Shown: one piece after another, positions 1-9,234 of the stretch | Layout of the letters: each line of letters starts with the position of its first letter | Numbering within the stretch: the first letter of the stretch is position 1 | Assembly: GCF_904061905.1 (NCBI RefSeq) | Contig: NZ_CAJFCI010000025.1 | Location: 19,969-83,968 of the forward strand | Origin: Zestomonas carbonaria | Lineage (GTDB): Bacteria; Pseudomonadota; Gammaproteobacteria; Pseudomonadales; Pseudomonadaceae | Length of the DNA: 64,000 nucleotides | Reading direction: 5' to 3' | Made by a program: the position numbers and the translations under genes | Notes under the pieces: generated by a model | The model's database searches: none | What the model was told of the DNA's origin: nothing | What the model saw: the letters and a program-made list of their open reading frames with translations, nothing else

Positions 1-640
1 TCCGTAGCCCGGATGCAATCCGGGAAAACCGGCAACCCGCGTCCCGGACTTCGTCCAGGCCACGAATCTCGGGGCTCCAACCGTAGGAGCGCGCCATGCC
101 CGCGATTTCACTTTCTGGCACCCGCGTGGGGAGAGGGCTGACGAGGACGCTGCCCGAAATCACATCCCTCTCCCCCAGCCCCTCTCCCATGAATGGGAGA
201 GGGGAGTCGATCGTGCCGCCTGGCCGTTCGCAGCCCGGATGCAATCCGGAGAAGCCTATTGTCACGGATTTCATCCGGGCTACGTCGACGTAGGAGCGCG
301 CCATGCGCGCGAATCGCGGCCATGGGCCGCTCCTACGGGGTAAGCCCTTCACAGTCCGTAGCCCGGATGCAATCCGGGAAAACCGGCAACCCGCGTCCCG
401 GACTTCGTCCAGGCCACGAATCTCGGGGCTCCAACCGTAGGAGCGCGCCATGCGCGCGATTTCACTTTCTGGCACCCGCGTGGGGAGAGGGCTGACGAGG
501 ACGCAGCCCGAAATCACGCCCCTCTCCCCCGGCCCCTCTCCCATGAATGGGAGAGGGGAGTCGATCGCGCCGCCTGGCCGTCCGTAGTCCGGATACAGTC
601 CGGGGACGCGGAGGCGCCGGCATTCCCGGATTGCATCCGG
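1..640. repeat. Composite extragenic repeat block, two direct copies
   Basis: No gene is supported here. Bases 1-234 recur almost unchanged at 355-588 (offset 354, a few substitutions). Each copy mixes short palindromic modules: a CCCGGATGCAATCCGGG element, a GTAGGAGCGC...GCGCTCCTAC type element and a CCTCTCCC...GGGAGAGG element. The same composite unit returns in the opposite orientation at 62639-63081. Such modules are typical of Pseudomonas extragenic palindromic repeats. Short open frames inside are not credible genes. Confidence 0.85.
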
Positions 641-664
641 GCTACGTCGATGCGGGAATGGGCG

Positions 665-3262
665 TCAGTCGAGCAGCCCCAGCGCCTTGGCCTGGGCCAC
701 CGCCTGGGTGCGGCGCTCGACCTTGAGCTTGCTGTGGATGCGCCGGGCGTGGGTCTTCACCGTGTGCAGGGAGATGAACAGCCGCTCGGCGATCTCCTGG
801 TTGGACAGCCCCTGGGCGATCAGCGCCAGCACCGCCAGTTCGCGCGAGCTGAGCGGCGAGTTGTCGTCGCGGGGCAGTTCTTCCTCGTGCGCCTGTTGCA
901 GCAGTTGCAGGCTCTCGCGCTGGGCCGGGCTGGCCAGGCGCAGCACCAGTTCGGGATGCAGCCGGAAGAAGGCTTGCAGCGGGCGCAACAGCCGCATGCG
1001 CTGCGCCTCGCCCAGGGCGCGGCGCAATTCGAGTTCGGCCTGATACGCCCGGCCGGCGGTGAGCATCGCTTCGGCCAGGGCGAAGCGGCATTCGCAGACC
1101 AGCGGCGCATGGCCGGCGACCAGGCTTTCGTCGCGCAGCGCCAGCAGGGCCTCCTGGGCGGCGCCCAGGCGACCCAGGCGCAGGTCGCACAGGGCCAGGC
1201 CGAAGCGCGCGCGGAGCATCAGGCAGTAGAAGCTGGACGGCGCCAGCAGGCCGCGTTGCCGATAGCGCTCCAGCAGCGCCTGGAACAGTTCGCGGGCCTG
1301 CCGCGGCTCTCCCCGGCGCAGGTGCAGCAGGCCGCCGGCCAGTTGCAGCACCGCGTGGTAACGCTCTTCCGGCACGTGCTGCCACTGCATGACCCGCTCC
1401 GCCTCCTGGAGCAGGTTGAGGGCCTGGGTGAAGTCGCCCTGGTCGGCGACCAGTTCGATCAGCCCGAAGTAGCCGAACAGGCGGTAAGCGTCCTCGCAGC
1501 GCTCCGCCTCGCGCATGCCGCGCCGGTAGGCGTTGCCGGCCTCCTCGTACCGGCCCTGGGCGGCCAGCATGGCGCCCCGCAGCATGTGCAGGCGGCCGAT
1601 GACCGGACCATGGCGCAGCGCGGTGGAGACCTGCCCGATGGTCTGCTCGGCCAGTTCCACCCCGAGGGCAAATTCGCCACGCATGCCGTGCAGGTGAATG
1701 CGCTCGACGTTCAGCAGCCCCTCGTAGATCAGGCTGCCGCTGTGCCGCGCCTGGAACAGGCCCTCTTCGCAGCAGCGTTGCGCTTCGTCCAGTTCGGTCT
1801 GCGCCATGGCCTGCTGGGCCAGCGCCTGGTAGCAGAGCACGCGCTGCGACCAGGCCGACTCGCTCAGCCCCGCCAGCGCCTCCCGGCAATGCTGGCGGGC
1901 GCCGGGCAGGCCACGCTGGCGCATCAGCATGCCTTGCAGCGCCTGCCAGTGGGCCAGCAACTGGCGCTGGCGACGGGCATCGGCCTGAGGCAGGAAGCGG
2001 CTCAGGTCGGCCAGGACGTCGTCCACTTCGTCGAAGCGGCCGCAGGTCACCAGCGCCCAGCCGAGCAGGAAGATCAGTCGCGGCGTGCTGGCGAACAGGT
2101 AGGCCGGCAGCTCGGCGCGCCATTGCAGGAACTGGGTGACGCTGTGCCCGACCAGCAGTTGTTCCTGGCCGAAGCGCTGAAGATAGCTGGCCGCCACCTC
2201 CGGCTGCTCCGCCCACAGCGCGTGTTCGACCGCCTCGCGCGGATCGCCGTGCAGGAAGAACCAGCGGCAGGCCCGCAGGTGCGCCTGGATCGGCTGGCCG
2301 CCGGACTGGCGCCTGAGGATCAGCGCCAGCGGCCGCCATAGCCGGAACCACTGGCCGGCGCTGTCCAGGCCACGCAGGAACAGTTGGCGGCCAAGCAGTT
2401 CATCGAGCAGTGCGTTGCCGTCTTCGTCCAGCAGTTGCCCGCAGAGTTCGGCGGAGAAGCGCGGGATATGCGCCAGCACCCGCAGGTGCTGGACCAGCGC
2501 AGGGGGAAGATCGCGCAGCACCTCGCGCTCGATATAGTCCTCGAGCAGCGTCGAGCCGGCCGCCAGGCGCTCGCGCAGGCCGGTCGCGTCGGTCTTGAAC
2601 AGCAGCAGGCAGATGCCGGCCGGCCAGCCTTCGCAGTCGTGCAGCAGGCGGGCCACCAGTTCGCCGTGCACGTCCGGGTGCTGATCGCCCAGCAGGCCCC
2701 GCAGCTCGTCTTCGTTGAAGGCCAGGGCCTGGGCGTCCACTTCCAGCAGGTCGCCTTGCAGCAGCAGGCGCGGCAGGTTCCAGGACGGCCGGCGGCGGCC
2801 GCCGATCCACCAACGCAGGCTGGCCGGGGTCTGTTCGAGCAGGCGGTCCAGGCAGTCGTCCAGTTCCGGGCAGGGCTGCCGGGGGTAGTCGTCGAGAACG
2901 ATCCACAGCGGCTGGTCGATGCTGCTGAGCAGGTTGCCCAGCAGGGTCTGCGGGTCGCCGGATTCGAGCGGTCGCTGCAGGACGGCCGACAGCCGGCCGA
3001 GCAGTTCGGCCGGGGTGAGCGGACGGCCGAGCAGGTCGAGCCAGACCAGCCGGGTGCCGCTCGGAACCTGGCGCGCGCACTCTGCCAGCAGCACGCTCTT
3101 GCCGAACCCCGCCGGCGCGCTGATCAGCGTCAGCCGGCAAGCACTGTCGCGCAGCACCCGGCTCAGGCGTGGACGCGGCACATGGTTGGCGGGCAGGCGC
3201 GGCAATGGCTGGGAGAATGCCGGTCGACTATCGAGGACTCGAACACTGGCTTGCCTGGTCAT
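665..3262 (-). CDS. MalT-like LuxR-family transcriptional activator (LAL type)
   Basis: An 865-residue regulator of the large ATP-binding LuxR class. Residues 49-56 (APAGFGKS) form the Walker A loop of a STAND-type ATPase; a long helical, TPR-like middle follows; the C-terminus (about 800-860) is a LuxR helix-turn-helix with SSRELAVLALIAQGLSNQEI and a VKTHARRIHSKL recognition region. The start is supported by AGGAAGAG upstream. MalT relatives switch on nearby operons after binding an inducer and ATP. The DUF1329/DUF1302 pair transcribed toward it lies immediately upstream and is the likely target. The inducer cannot be told from sequence. Confidence 0.93.
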   Translation of the reverse strand: MTRQASVRVLDSRPAFSQPLPRLPANHVPRPRLSRVLRDSACRLTLISAPAGFGKSVLLAECARQVPSGTRLVWLDLLGRPLTPAELLGRLSAVLQRPLESGDPQTLLGNLLSSIDQPLWIVLDDYPRQPCPELDDCLDRLLEQTPASLRWWIGGRRRPSWNLPRLLLQGDLLEVDAQALAFNEDELRGLLGDQHPDVHGELVARLLHDCEGWPAGICLLLFKTDATGLRERLAAGSTLLEDYIEREVLRDLPPALVQHLRVLAHIPRFSAELCGQLLDEDGNALLDELLGRQLFLRGLDSAGQWFRLWRPLALILRRQSGGQPIQAHLRACRWFFLHGDPREAVEHALWAEQPEVAASYLQRFGQEQLLVGHSVTQFLQWRAELPAYLFASTPRLIFLLGWALVTCGRFDEVDDVLADLSRFLPQADARRQRQLLAHWQALQGMLMRQRGLPGARQHCREALAGLSESAWSQRVLCYQALAQQAMAQTELDEAQRCCEEGLFQARHSGSLIYEGLLNVERIHLHGMRGEFALGVELAEQTIGQVSTALRHGPVIGRLHMLRGAMLAAQGRYEEAGNAYRRGMREAERCEDAYRLFGYFGLIELVADQGDFTQALNLLQEAERVMQWQHVPEERYHAVLQLAGGLLHLRRGEPRQARELFQALLERYRQRGLLAPSSFYCLMLRARFGLALCDLRLGRLGAAQEALLALRDESLVAGHAPLVCECRFALAEAMLTAGRAYQAELELRRALGEAQRMRLLRPLQAFFRLHPELVLRLASPAQRESLQLLQQAHEEELPRDDNSPLSSRELAVLALIAQGLSNQEIAERLFISLHTVKTHARRIHSKLKVERRTQAVAQAKALGLLD

Positions 3263-3354
3263 TACGGCTCTTCCTGTGCAGGCGATCCATCGATCTTAGC
3301 CGCACCAGGAAGGGGCCTGCTGCATCACCCCTAAGTATGAATATGCAGGAATAA

Positions 3355-3391
3355 GGAAAAGCGGGCGCCAGGCCCCCACCGGGCCTGGCGC
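3355..3391 (-). terminator. Rho-independent terminator after the DUF1302-DUF1329 pair
   Basis: An 11-bp GC-rich stem (GCGCCAGGCCC paired with GGGCCTGGCGC at 3365-3391, 5-nt loop), followed on the minus strand by CCCGCTTTTCC. It sits just past the DUF1329 stop codon and separates that transcript from the regulator gene. Confidence 0.75.
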
Positions 3392-3407
3392 TTCACGACC
3401 TTCCGGA

Positions 3408-4781
3408 TCAGCGCACGCCAGCGGTGCGCAGTGCGGCCGGAGTGTAGTCGGAGGCCGAGGTCTTGATGCCGAACTCGACGGAGCGCTTTTCCTCATTGTT
3501 CATGCCGATCGCCAGGTAGCGGCCGGAAATGATGTCGTACAGCGCTTCGAAGGCATACACCGGCACTTCCACCTGGAACTGCTGCACCAGCATGGCCTGG
3601 CCGACCCGCCAGAGCTGGCCGCGACCGTCGTAGTGCTCGGACACGGCGATCTGCCAGGAATCCTCGTCGATGAAGAAGCGGCGCTTGGCGTAGATGTTGC
3701 GCTCGCCACTCTTCAGCGTGGCTTCCACTTCCCAGACGCGGTGCAGCTCGTAGCGCGCCAGGTCCTGGTTGGTGTGGCCGACCTTGAGGATGTCGGTGTA
3801 TTTCACCGTCGGCATGGCGACGCGGAAGTTGTTGTACGGGATGTACAGCTCGCGCTTGCCGACCAGTTTCCAGTCGTAGCGGTCCGGCGCACCGTTGAAC
3901 ATATCGAAGTTGTCGGAGGTGCGCAGGCCGTCGGCGGCGGTGCCGGGACCGTCGTAGGCGACCTGCGGGGCACGCCGTACGCGACGCTGGCCGGCGTTGT
4001 AGATCCACGCCATGCGCGGTTCCTTGACCTGGTCCAGGGAGTCGTGGACCAGCAGCACGTTGCCGGCCAGGCGCGCCGGCGCGGTGACCCGCTGCTTGAA
4101 GAACAGCAGGGCGTTCTCCGCCTTGGCCGCCGGCAGGTCGGCCATGTTGTTGGGGAACGACACTTCGTCCTCGAAGTTGACCAGGCTGTAGGCGCCGTTG
4201 GCCTGCGGTGCGGCCTGGACGATGGTGCGCCGCAGGTTGCCGCCGCGATAGCGGGTGATGTGGTTCCACACCACTTCCAGGCCGTTCTGCGGGATCGGGA
4301 AGGCGTAGTAGCGGCTGTCGTTGAAGTTCTTCAGGCCGTTGCCGCCCTCGATCAGCTCGGTCCTCTGCGCGCTGATCTTCGCCGCGTCCTGGATCGCCTT
4401 GGGCACCACGGCGGAGCGGCGAGTGGTGTACACCGGCATCTTGTAGGTGTCCGGGTAGCGCTTGAACATCGCCAACTGGCCTTCGGACAGCTTGTCCTTG
4501 TACTGGTCGAGGTTCTGCGCGGTGATGGTGAACAGCGGCTGGTCGCCGGGGAACGGATCGCCGAGGAAGCCGCGCGAATCCACCGACGCGGCATTGGTCG
4601 GCAGGCCGCCGGTCCACTCGGGAATGGTGCCGTCGGCGTTGCCGGCCTTCTCGGCGCCCAGCGGGGTCAGGCTGGTGCCGAGCTTGGCCACCTGGTCGGC
4701 GGAAACCGCCGCCATCACGTTGGCGCTCAACAGACCAAGGGCCAGGACGCCGCATTGCAGCAGGGTATTGCGAATGATCAT
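3408..4781 (-). CDS. DUF1329 family exported protein
   Basis: A 457-residue protein with an N-terminal signal peptide (MIIRNTLLQCG...SANVMAA). The body matches the DUF1329 family, which resembles outer-membrane lipoprotein-sorting (LolA/LolB-like) folds. It lies 14 nt downstream of a DUF1302 beta-barrel gene; the two families are repeatedly found as a pair, often near genes for uptake or degradation of hydrophobic compounds, so a role in moving such a substrate across or within the envelope is plausible. GGAGA precedes the start. No catalytic residues can be named. Confidence 0.88.
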   Translation of the reverse strand: MIIRNTLLQCGVLALGLLSANVMAAVSADQVAKLGTSLTPLGAEKAGNADGTIPEWTGGLPTNAASVDSRGFLGDPFPGDQPLFTITAQNLDQYKDKLSEGQLAMFKRYPDTYKMPVYTTRRSAVVPKAIQDAAKISAQRTELIEGGNGLKNFNDSRYYAFPIPQNGLEVVWNHITRYRGGNLRRTIVQAAPQANGAYSLVNFEDEVSFPNNMADLPAAKAENALLFFKQRVTAPARLAGNVLLVHDSLDQVKEPRMAWIYNAGQRRVRRAPQVAYDGPGTAADGLRTSDNFDMFNGAPDRYDWKLVGKRELYIPYNNFRVAMPTVKYTDILKVGHTNQDLARYELHRVWEVEATLKSGERNIYAKRRFFIDEDSWQIAVSEHYDGRGQLWRVGQAMLVQQFQVEVPVYAFEALYDIISGRYLAIGMNNEEKRSVEFGIKTSASDYTPAALRTAGVR

Positions 4782-4795
4782 GGTGTTCTCCGCCC

Positions 4796-6589
4796 TTAGA
4801 AGTTCACGCCGAAGCTGAGCGCGATGAAGTCGCGGTCGGTCGTGGTGTTGTAGTCGCCACCGAAGAAATTGGTGTAGGACAGGCTGGCGGTGTAGGTGTT
4901 CAGGTAGTCGGCGTCCAGGCCGACGCTGATGGCCTTGGAACCCTCGTTGAACACCGGGCCGTAGCCGGACACGTCATGGGACCAGGCGACGTTCGGCTTG
5001 AGGTTCACCCCGGCGAACACGTCCGGGTAATCCCAGATGCCGCGCGCCCGGTAGCCCCAGGACGACGAGGTGAAGAAGCCGTGGGAGCCGTAGCGTTCCT
5101 GGGCCAGCGGGTTCTCCGGCAGGCCGAACACGGCGTCGCGGCCGTAGCGCTTGCCGAGTTCGTCGCTCATGCCGCTGACGCGGGTGAGGCCGACTTCGCC
5201 CACCACGGTGAAGCGGCTGGCGCCCATGACCTGGTCGAAGAAGTGGGTGAAGGTGGTCTGCACCTGGGTGACTTCCTTGCGGACGTAGCCCTGGTGCTCG
5301 GCCCCAGCCTGGGCCAGCGCCCCGGCGACGCCGCCGGTGGCGAAGCCTTCGGCCACGCTGGTGGCCAGCAGCGGGGTCAGGTCGCTGGTGTTGAGTTGCA
5401 GCGGCATGTTCGGCCGGTAGCTGATCTCGCCGCTCCAGGCGGTGCCGGTGGGCAGCGTGGTGGAGAAGCTCAGGCCATAGAGGCGGATGTCCTCGGGGTA
5501 TTCGAGGAAGTAGCTGCCGCGCCCGAGCAGGATCGGCTGGGCCAGGGCGCCGCCGGCCAGGGTCAGGGCGTTGAACAGGTCCGCCACGCCGGCGTTCTTG
5601 TAGCTCACGATCGGCGTGCGGCTGTGGTAGTTGATCAGGTACGCGCCGTACTCGGTCTCGTCGCCCAGCCAGCGCAGGGTCAGGCCGTACTGGCCGGAAT
5701 CGCGCGCATCGCGGTCGGGGCCGCGCGGTACCAGCAGGCCCTCCGGCTCGACGTTGACGCCAATGCTGGCCAGTGCGGACTGGAAGGGCAGCAGCGAATT
5801 GATGGTGGCGGGGTCGAGGATATTGTAGTTGTCGACGCAGCCGTCGGCGGCCACGTCGGCGCCGGAGAAGAAGGTGCCGCAGTTGTCGATGACGGTCTGG
5901 TCCCACTCCAGTTGGTAGAAGGCTTCGGCGGACAGGTTCTCGGTCAGGCTCTGCTGCACGTAGAACATGTTGACCGGGATCAGGCCCTCCTTGATCTCCG
6001 CGCCGGGACGGCGGAAGGCGGCCACGTCGATCGGGTTGATGGCGTTGATGCCGTTCTGGATGAAGGTGCTCTCGCCCCAGCTCACCACCTGCTTGCCGAG
6101 GCGCACGGAGCCCGGCTGCTCGGCGAGGGCGTAGTTGTAGTAGACGAAGGCATCGAGCAGTTCGGCGCCGGACGACTTGGCGCCTTCCTTGCGATTGTGG
6201 TCGCTGATGTCCTTGTGCAGGCGGCTCTCGTCCTTCAGCTCGAAGTCGTACCAGTACTTGCCACGGGTGAAGAGACCGAAGTCGCCGTAGCGCAGCTCGA
6301 GGTCGTGGATACCCTTGAAGATCTTCGAGAAGGTCTCGCCGCGCTTGAAGTTCAGGCGGCCATCGTCGTTGGTCTGGGTGAAGCCGTTACCACCGTTGGC
6401 CATGCCGATCAGGTCCTTGTCCTGCTTGGCAGTGCTCCAGCTAGCCCCCACCGACAGGGACGAATCGAACTGCCCCTCGATCTCGCCGATGGTGAAGTTC
6501 ACCGCCTGTGCCTGGGCGCCGAGCCCGGAGGCGACGGCGATCGCCAGGATTTTCGGCAGGAAGACGGCGGGCCTTGTTGTTCTTGTCAT
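4796..6589 (-). CDS. DUF1302 family outer-membrane protein
   Basis: A 597-residue protein with a signal peptide ending near AQAQA and then a long run of alternating polar/aromatic strands ending in a terminal phenylalanine (...LSFGVNF), as expected of an outer-membrane beta-barrel. It belongs to DUF1302. AAGGAGC supports the start. It is the first gene of a two-gene unit with the DUF1329 gene and may be controlled by the MalT-like regulator downstream. Its transported compound is not visible from sequence. Confidence 0.88.
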   Translation of the reverse strand: MTRTTRPAVFLPKILAIAVASGLGAQAQAVNFTIGEIEGQFDSSLSVGASWSTAKQDKDLIGMANGGNGFTQTNDDGRLNFKRGETFSKIFKGIHDLELRYGDFGLFTRGKYWYDFELKDESRLHKDISDHNRKEGAKSSGAELLDAFVYYNYALAEQPGSVRLGKQVVSWGESTFIQNGINAINPIDVAAFRRPGAEIKEGLIPVNMFYVQQSLTENLSAEAFYQLEWDQTVIDNCGTFFSGADVAADGCVDNYNILDPATINSLLPFQSALASIGVNVEPEGLLVPRGPDRDARDSGQYGLTLRWLGDETEYGAYLINYHSRTPIVSYKNAGVADLFNALTLAGGALAQPILLGRGSYFLEYPEDIRLYGLSFSTTLPTGTAWSGEISYRPNMPLQLNTSDLTPLLATSVAEGFATGGVAGALAQAGAEHQGYVRKEVTQVQTTFTHFFDQVMGASRFTVVGEVGLTRVSGMSDELGKRYGRDAVFGLPENPLAQERYGSHGFFTSSSWGYRARGIWDYPDVFAGVNLKPNVAWSHDVSGYGPVFNEGSKAISVGLDADYLNTYTASLSYTNFFGGDYNTTTDRDFIALSFGVNF

Positions 6590-6921
6590 TTGGCGCTCCT
6601 TGTTGGTCGAACAGACCCTTGGAACACCCTACCCAGAGCCGCTGGAGCGGATAAGCGCACGAACGGCGGATTTTCCCCGTGTCGCTCGAAAGGATTAATT
6701 CGCCGTTTTTTCTCACGTCTGGAGGCAGCCGCCGGACCTTCGGCCTGGGTGGCGGGAAGTTTCTACACAGAGGCGGGAAAACCCGTGGCATTGGGATTTA
6801 CAGCCCGTTATTCGAAGCCGGGCCCCAGCGCCGCCGGTGTTTCGGAAAGGCCTTATTTCGCCACCCAAGAGCGCCCACTTAAAAGGTCATCGAAGCCAGG
6901 TGACGAGGGAGGTGGAGCGCC
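6590..6921. other. Intergenic region, divergent promoters
   Basis: This 332-bp gap separates the DUF1302 gene from the broken metallopeptidase gene and must carry both 5' regions. A separated inverted pair, AACGGCG and CGCCGTT followed by a T run, lies around 6660-6710 and could be an operator or part of a terminator. No convincing -10/-35 pair, RNA gene or mobile element was recognised. Confidence 0.4.
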
Positions 6922-7761
6922 ATGTCATGGTCATGCGGAAATCCGGATTGCCTAACCTGCAGGCGGACCAAACCGCCACAACCGCCGGAAAGGCCGTCCA
7001 CGCCAGCCTACGACGAACAGTTGCGGCTCCTGGGCCCGGACGACGAGCCCGCCGGCCATGTGCCCTACACCATCCTGGCGGTGACCCTGACGCCGCCACC
7101 AGCCGCCCGGTCCCTGGCCTGCTGCGCCACGGACGCCGACCATCTCGCTACCGACCGGATTTACGTCAACTCCTCAAGCAACACCATCGCCACGACCAGC
7201 GACACCGCCGTCGGCACCTCCGTCACCAGGGTGGCGCTGCCAGAGGGGAAGAACCGCGCCCTCACCGCCAATGAAATCACCATGGCGCGCACGGTATTCG
7301 GGGGCGGAGTGGACTACGCCAGGGTGAAGGTGCGCCACGGCGGCTGGTGGTTGTTCATGGGCCTGCAGGATGAAAACACCGCCGTTACGCCCAATGGGAA
7401 TATGTACTATCCCACGGCTCTGTATCGTGAGGATTTCACGGAGTCCGACGAAGCCAGAGCCCTATTCATGCACGAAATGGCGCATGTCTGACAGTACCAG
7501 ATGGGCTACAGCGTCAAGTGGCACGGCCTTACCGTCAGTAGCCGCGGTCCCTCTGCCTATGCCTACAACCTGGCACCGGAGAGTCGCCTGAGCGATTTCA
7601 ACATGGAACAGCAAGGGCACATCATGTCTGACTATTACATGATTTGCGTTCTACAAAGACCGAGCAGGGCTTTCACTCCAAACATGGATAAAGAGTTGCT
7701 GCGAAAAATCATGTCACCCTTTCTATCCAGCCCAAGAGACAAAATACACCTCCCCAAATGA
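6922..7761 (+). pseudogene. Rhs/VgrG-associated putative zinc metallopeptidase, broken by a nonsense codon
   Basis: The first 189 codons end in MHEMAHV, a zinc-peptidase HExxH motif (HEMAH, residues 184-188), and stop at a TGA at 7489-7491. The same frame then continues with QYQMGY...LAPESRLSDFNMEQQGHI to 7761. In this family, often annotated as Vgr/Rhs-related protein, the motif reads HEMxHVWQ, so the TGA replaces the tryptophan TGG by one base change. Intact, it would be about 279 residues. A GGAGG sits 9 nt before the start. The 3' half is clearly AT-richer than the surrounding genes, suggesting acquired DNA. A C-terminal fragment could restart at ATG 7501, but the gene is probably dead unless the stop is read through. 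Confidence 0.8.
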
Positions 7762-7774
7762 TCAGGATATTTAC

Positions 7775-8356
7775 ATGAGAGCATGGAGTGTAATTATCTC
7801 TCTACTAGTCCCCTGCATATTCATAGGGGATTCGGCGGCCACCTCTCTAGGTGCAAAACAACTGGACATAGAGCAAATGCTAGATGCGCCCGCCGGTTGC
7901 CTCCCAACAGATGAAAGCGAAAGCATAAAGTTGGAGTCCGCAGACGTTATCGAGGATTCTCGACAAGTAGGCGGATTACCGCATCAATGGGCCATCGAAA
8001 AGATACCCGGCGCCCAATCCACGATACTCCGCCCTGGAGAATGTGTGGTTTTTGGCAAACCAATCGATGGCTATCAACAAATAGGGGAAATCACTCCTCT
8101 CGAAGAAGGCAAGACTTACAGCTTCGGGCTACGGCGAGGCGACCGGCTCAACGACTGGGTGAGCAGACTCTATGTCGGCATGTTCTGTGTCCAGCGCTCG
8201 ACGGATGGCCGCCTCGCTTACCTTCCCTACGTCCGGCATCCAGACGGCACGGTGACCTACCCGCCTTGCGGCCGCTACATCGGCAGCCCGGCCGCTCCTG
8301 ACGGCATCAATCCTCCCCGCCCGCCAGGCTCTCTACCCATCGATGCTCGTCCCTGA
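7775..8356 (+). CDS. Hypothetical secreted protein, possible partner or immunity protein
   Basis: A 193-residue protein with a clear signal peptide (MRAWSVIISLLVPCIFIGDSAA), several cysteines and a proline-rich tail, so it is probably periplasmic. No family was recognised. It begins 13 nt after the broken metallopeptidase frame and shares its low-GC start, so the two probably arrived together. Periplasmic proteins directly downstream of secreted enzymes are often immunity proteins; that role is only a guess here. An AGGAT lies upstream of the ATG. Confidence 0.7.
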   Translation: MRAWSVIISLLVPCIFIGDSAATSLGAKQLDIEQMLDAPAGCLPTDESESIKLESADVIEDSRQVGGLPHQWAIEKIPGAQSTILRPGECVVFGKPIDGYQQIGEITPLEEGKTYSFGLRRGDRLNDWVSRLYVGMFCVQRSTDGRLAYLPYVRHPDGTVTYPPCGRYIGSPAAPDGINPPRPPGSLPIDARP

Positions 8357-8358
8357 AT

Positions 8359-9132
8359 TCACTCCCCGAAGCTGCCGTGACGTCCCTCTCCACTCTTGAA
8401 GCGGCGGGCGCCGGCCTGGGTTTCTCCGCTTTCGATCACCGCCATGCCGCCACGGAATTCGTTGGCCAGGGCCTCGTCGAACGGCAAATCCCACTGGGCA
8501 TGGGCGCTGGCCCGGTCGGCCAGCATGCAGCGCTGCGGGAAGGCGGCGATTTCCCGTGCCAGGGCTTCGGCCGCCTCGCGCGCCGCGCCCTTGGCCACCA
8601 CGCGGTTGACCAGCCCCATGGCCAGCGCTTCCTCGGCCTGCACCGGGCGACCGGTGAGGATCAGGTCGAGCGCCCGGCCCTGGCCGACGATGCGCGGCAG
8701 GCGCACGGTGCCGCCGTCGATCAGCGGTACGCCAAAGCGCCGGCAGAACACGCCGAGCACCGCGTCCTCGGCCATCACCCGCAGGTCGGCGAGCAGCACC
8801 AGCTCCAGTCCGCCGGCCACTGCATGGCCTTCGATGGCGGCGATCAACGGCTTGGCGAGCTGCATGCGGCTCGGTCCCATCGGCCCGTCGCCATCGACTT
8901 CCAGGCGATTGGCGCGGGTGGCGTCGGTCGCCACCGCGCCGAGGTCGGCGCCGGCGCAGAAGGTGCCGCCCGCCCCGGTGAGCACCGCCACCCGCGCCTC
9001 CTCGTCCGCCTCGAAAGCCCGCAGCGCGGCGGCCAGGGCTTCGGCGGTCGGGCGATCGACGGCGTTGCGCACTTGCGGACGGTCGATGACCAGGGTGGTG
9101 ACCGGGCCGTTCTTCTCGACGATGACGCTCAT
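8359..9132 (-). CDS. Crotonase (enoyl-CoA hydratase/isomerase) family protein
   Basis: A 257-residue single-domain crotonase. The start is set at MSVIVEKNGP because AAGGAG lies just upstream; a longer in-frame start lacks this. Residues near 60 (FCAGADL) and 107 (AVAGGLEL) form the oxyanion hole. By eye, the two acid positions that are glutamates in the classic hydratase align with Cys and Asp here, so hydration of enoyl-CoA should not be assumed. It lies downstream of an MFE-like SDR, which hints at acyl-CoA metabolism, although a terminator separates them. Confidence 0.85.
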   Translation of the reverse strand: MSVIVEKNGPVTTLVIDRPQVRNAVDRPTAEALAAALRAFEADEEARVAVLTGAGGTFCAGADLGAVATDATRANRLEVDGDGPMGPSRMQLAKPLIAAIEGHAVAGGLELVLLADLRVMAEDAVLGVFCRRFGVPLIDGGTVRLPRIVGQGRALDLILTGRPVQAEEALAMGLVNRVVAKGAAREAAEALAREIAAFPQRCMLADRASAHAQWDLPFDEALANEFRGGMAVIESGETQAGARRFKSGEGRHGSFGE

Positions 9133-9163
9133 CTCGATCTCCTTGGGCTGGACTGCCAAACGC

Positions 9164-9190
9164 AAAAAGGCCGGCATCGCTGCCGGCCTT
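9164..9190 (-). terminator. Rho-independent terminator between SDR and crotonase genes
   Basis: A perfect 10-bp stem (AAGGCCGGCA / TGCCGGCCTT) with a 4-nt loop at 9167-9190, followed on the minus strand by a short T run. It would end the transcript of the upstream dehydrogenase. Confidence 0.85.
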
Positions 9191-9234
9191 CCACGTTAAG
9201 TCCCCGGGGGCTGGAAATCAGCCCACCTGGCGGA

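Noticed and set aside
650..2341. Large plus-strand frame opposite the MalT-like regulator, and similar long frames opposite most GC-rich genes
   Set aside because: Antisense shadows caused by high third-position GC; no domains, and compositions rich in A, G, R and Q typical of such frames.
6922..8356. Prophage or integrated element around the AT-richer island
   Set aside because: No integrase, attachment-site duplication or phage genes are visible; only two genes differ in composition.
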